DNA of 7,344 nt. Origin: Desulfobacteraceae bacterium (GTDB taxonomy: Bacteria; Desulfobacterota; DSM-4660; Desulfatiglandales; Desulfatiglandaceae). The translations under genes were made by a program, and so were the position numbers. A model generated the notes under the pieces. The model made no database searches. It saw only the letters and a program-made list of their open reading frames with translations, and was not told the DNA's origin. The stretch's first letter is position 1. Each line of letters starts with the position of its first letter. The stretch is from NCBI GenBank assembly GCA_013203065.1, contig JABMQV010000500.1, forward strand, positions 1 through 7,344, given 5' to 3'. Shown here piece after piece: positions 6,101 to 7,344 of this stretch.

Positions 6101-7344
6101 CTACCACCCGATCGCACAGCCGTCCTTTCTCCTGTCTGATGCACCCAGAAGAACGTCTTGCGCGCTGTCCAGATAAATGGCCTGTCCTCCGCCGACCTGA
6201 TTTACTGCCGATATGCCTTGGAGGATATGATGCCCCTTTTTCTCCAAAGCCAGGGCAGTGTCTTTTGATATGCCATCCTCCAAATACACCTCTTTATCTC
6301 GCATGTGCCTGATCCTGGGAGCATCCATGGCCTCCTGCAGGTTCATATTGAAATCCATGAGGTTCATCAAGAACTGAACATGCCCCTGCGGCTGTAAGTC
6401 GCCCCCCATAACTCCAAAACACATCAAAAAATCGCCATCCTTAAAGACCATTCCGGGTATGATTGTGTGCAAAGGCCTTTTGTGGGGCTCAATTCGATTG
6501 GCGTGGCTGGGATCCAGCGAAAATGAAGATCCCCTGTTCTGTAATACAATGCCGGTCCCATCAACGACCATGCCTGACCCGAAATGCAGATAAATGCTGC
6601 TTATGAGGGAGACAGCGTTCCTTTCCTTGTCAACGGCTGCAACAAATACCGTATCAGACCCTTTTGGCTGGGAGAGGGGAGAGGGGGTGTTCATTGCCCT
6701 TTCAGGGTCAATCTTGAGCCTGCATTTTGCGGCGTATTTTTTTGAAACCAGTGTTTCAACGGGGATTTTTTCAAATTCGGGATCGGTCACAAAGGCATCC
6801 CTGTCACTGAATGCGATCTTTTTTGCCTCGATAAGAAGATGGAGGTGCTCCGGACCGTTAGGTGTGAGGTTGCCGATATCATATCCTTCAAGTATATTTA
6901 ACATTTCCAACGCCGTCACACCCTGTACATTAGGGGGCAGCTCAAAAACAGTATACCCTCGGTAATCGGTCGCTATGGGTTCAACCCAGGTGGTTGAATG
7001 ATCTTTGAAATCCTTCAGAGACAGAAGTCCGTTATTTTGCTCGGAAAAATTAACGATCGCTTCGCAGATTTCTCCTTCATAAAAGCTTTCAATACCATCC
7101 CGGGCGATCTTACGAAACGTCCGAGCCAGGTCCTTGTTCTGAAAAACCTGCCCGGGTCGCGGGGCAATGCCGTCAATAAGGTAACCTTTTGAGGCGGATG
7201 TGTGGGCAAGAAGGACGTTTTGACCATATTTCCAATCGCCGGCGATGACCTCGGTCACGGGAAACCCATTTTCAGCGTAGTATATGGCATCTTCGAAAAT
7301 TTCTTCAAGACTCAGACGGCCATAACGCGTCACTGCTTCGGCCC
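6101..7344 (-). CDS. Gamma-glutamyltransferase-family protein (YwrD-like), N-terminus outside the window
   Basis: The frame is open through the right edge (codons for AEA precede the GTG at 7333), so that GTG is internal and roughly the first 100-150 residues are missing. The visible 413 codons hold the end of the large subunit and the whole small subunit of an Ntn-hydrolase. SRYG-type text (TRYGRLSLEEIFEDAI) and GFPV come first. The self-processing nucleophile is the Thr of KGSDTVFVAAVD (codon at 6652-6650). It is followed by FGSGMVVDGTGIVLQNRG, KRPLHTIIPGMV and GVMGGDLQPQGHVQ. The DTV rather than DTTH and the GVMGG-LQPQGH block point to the YwrD-like clade, whose substrates are poorly known, rather than classical glutathione-degrading GGT. 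Many family members are exported, but the signal region is not in view. The gene converges on iorAB, so it is not in that operon. Confidence 0.9.
   Translation of the reverse strand, partial: AEAVTRYGRLSLEEIFEDAIYYAENGFPVTEVIAGDWKYGQNVLLAHTSASKGYLIDGIAPRPGQVFQNKDLARTFRKIARDGIESFYEGEICEAIVNFSEQNNGLLSLKDFKDHSTTWVEPIATDYRGYTVFELPPNVQGVTALEMLNILEGYDIGNLTPNGPEHLHLLIEAKKIAFSDRDAFVTDPEFEKIPVETLVSKKYAAKCRLKIDPERAMNTPSPLSQPKGSDTVFVAAVDKERNAVSLISSIYLHFGSGMVVDGTGIVLQNRGSSFSLDPSHANRIEPHKRPLHTIIPGMVFKDGDFLMCFGVMGGDLQPQGHVQFLMNLMDFNMNLQEAMDAPRIRHMRDKEVYLEDGISKDTALALEKKGHHILQGISAVNQVGGGQAIYLDSAQDVLLGASDRRKDGCAIGW

Noticed and set aside
1..7344. tRNA, rRNA, CRISPR arrays, phage genes, toxin-antitoxin pairs
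   Set aside because: Scanned by eye on both strands. No cloverleaf, conserved rRNA text, spaced repeats or recognisable proteins of these classes were found.

Overview
The window looks like a chromosomal stretch from an anaerobic bacterium, most likely a Desulfobacterota (deltaproteobacterial) lineage. This is inferred from a ferredoxin-linked indolepyruvate oxidoreductase pair and from a REP-associated transposase whose wording (MPRQARIDAPGALHH..., CYAWALM..HLLLRTGTVPI) is typical of that group. No rRNA or tRNA is present to confirm it.

Layout, left to right. (1) 1-412, minus: the N-terminal 137 codons of a RAYT/Y1-type HUH transposase running off the left edge. (2) About 473-2520, minus: a markedly AT-richer islet (by eye, not computed) holding a class I methyltransferase gene followed by a radical SAM gene with extra C-terminal cysteines. 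Both read leftward. Upstream of the methyltransferase is a near-consensus sigma70-type promoter (TTGACA, 17 bp, TATACT) that would give a leader of about 187 nt. (3) 2539-3393, plus: the middle part of a UxaA/GarD-family (altronate/galactarate dehydratase-like) gene lacking both ends, with its left break at the edge of the islet. (4) 3523-6061, plus: iorA and iorB, overlapping by 17 bp and so probably translationally coupled, with an FNR/CRP-like palindrome and a candidate promoter upstream. (5) 6101-7344, minus: a gamma-glutamyltransferase-family gene of the YwrD-like type, convergent to iorB and cut at its N-terminus by the right edge.

Functionally, IorAB would oxidatively decarboxylate aryl 2-oxoacids made by transamination of aromatic amino acids, giving acyl-CoA, CO2 and reduced ferredoxin. 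The GGT-family enzyme would act on gamma-glutamyl or related amide bonds. It is on the opposite strand, so a shared pathway is not shown. The methyltransferase/radical SAM pair is the least understood part. It looks like an acquired two-gene unit next to a transposase gene and a decayed metabolic gene. Its substrate cannot be read from the sequence, and I do not claim a new system has been demonstrated.
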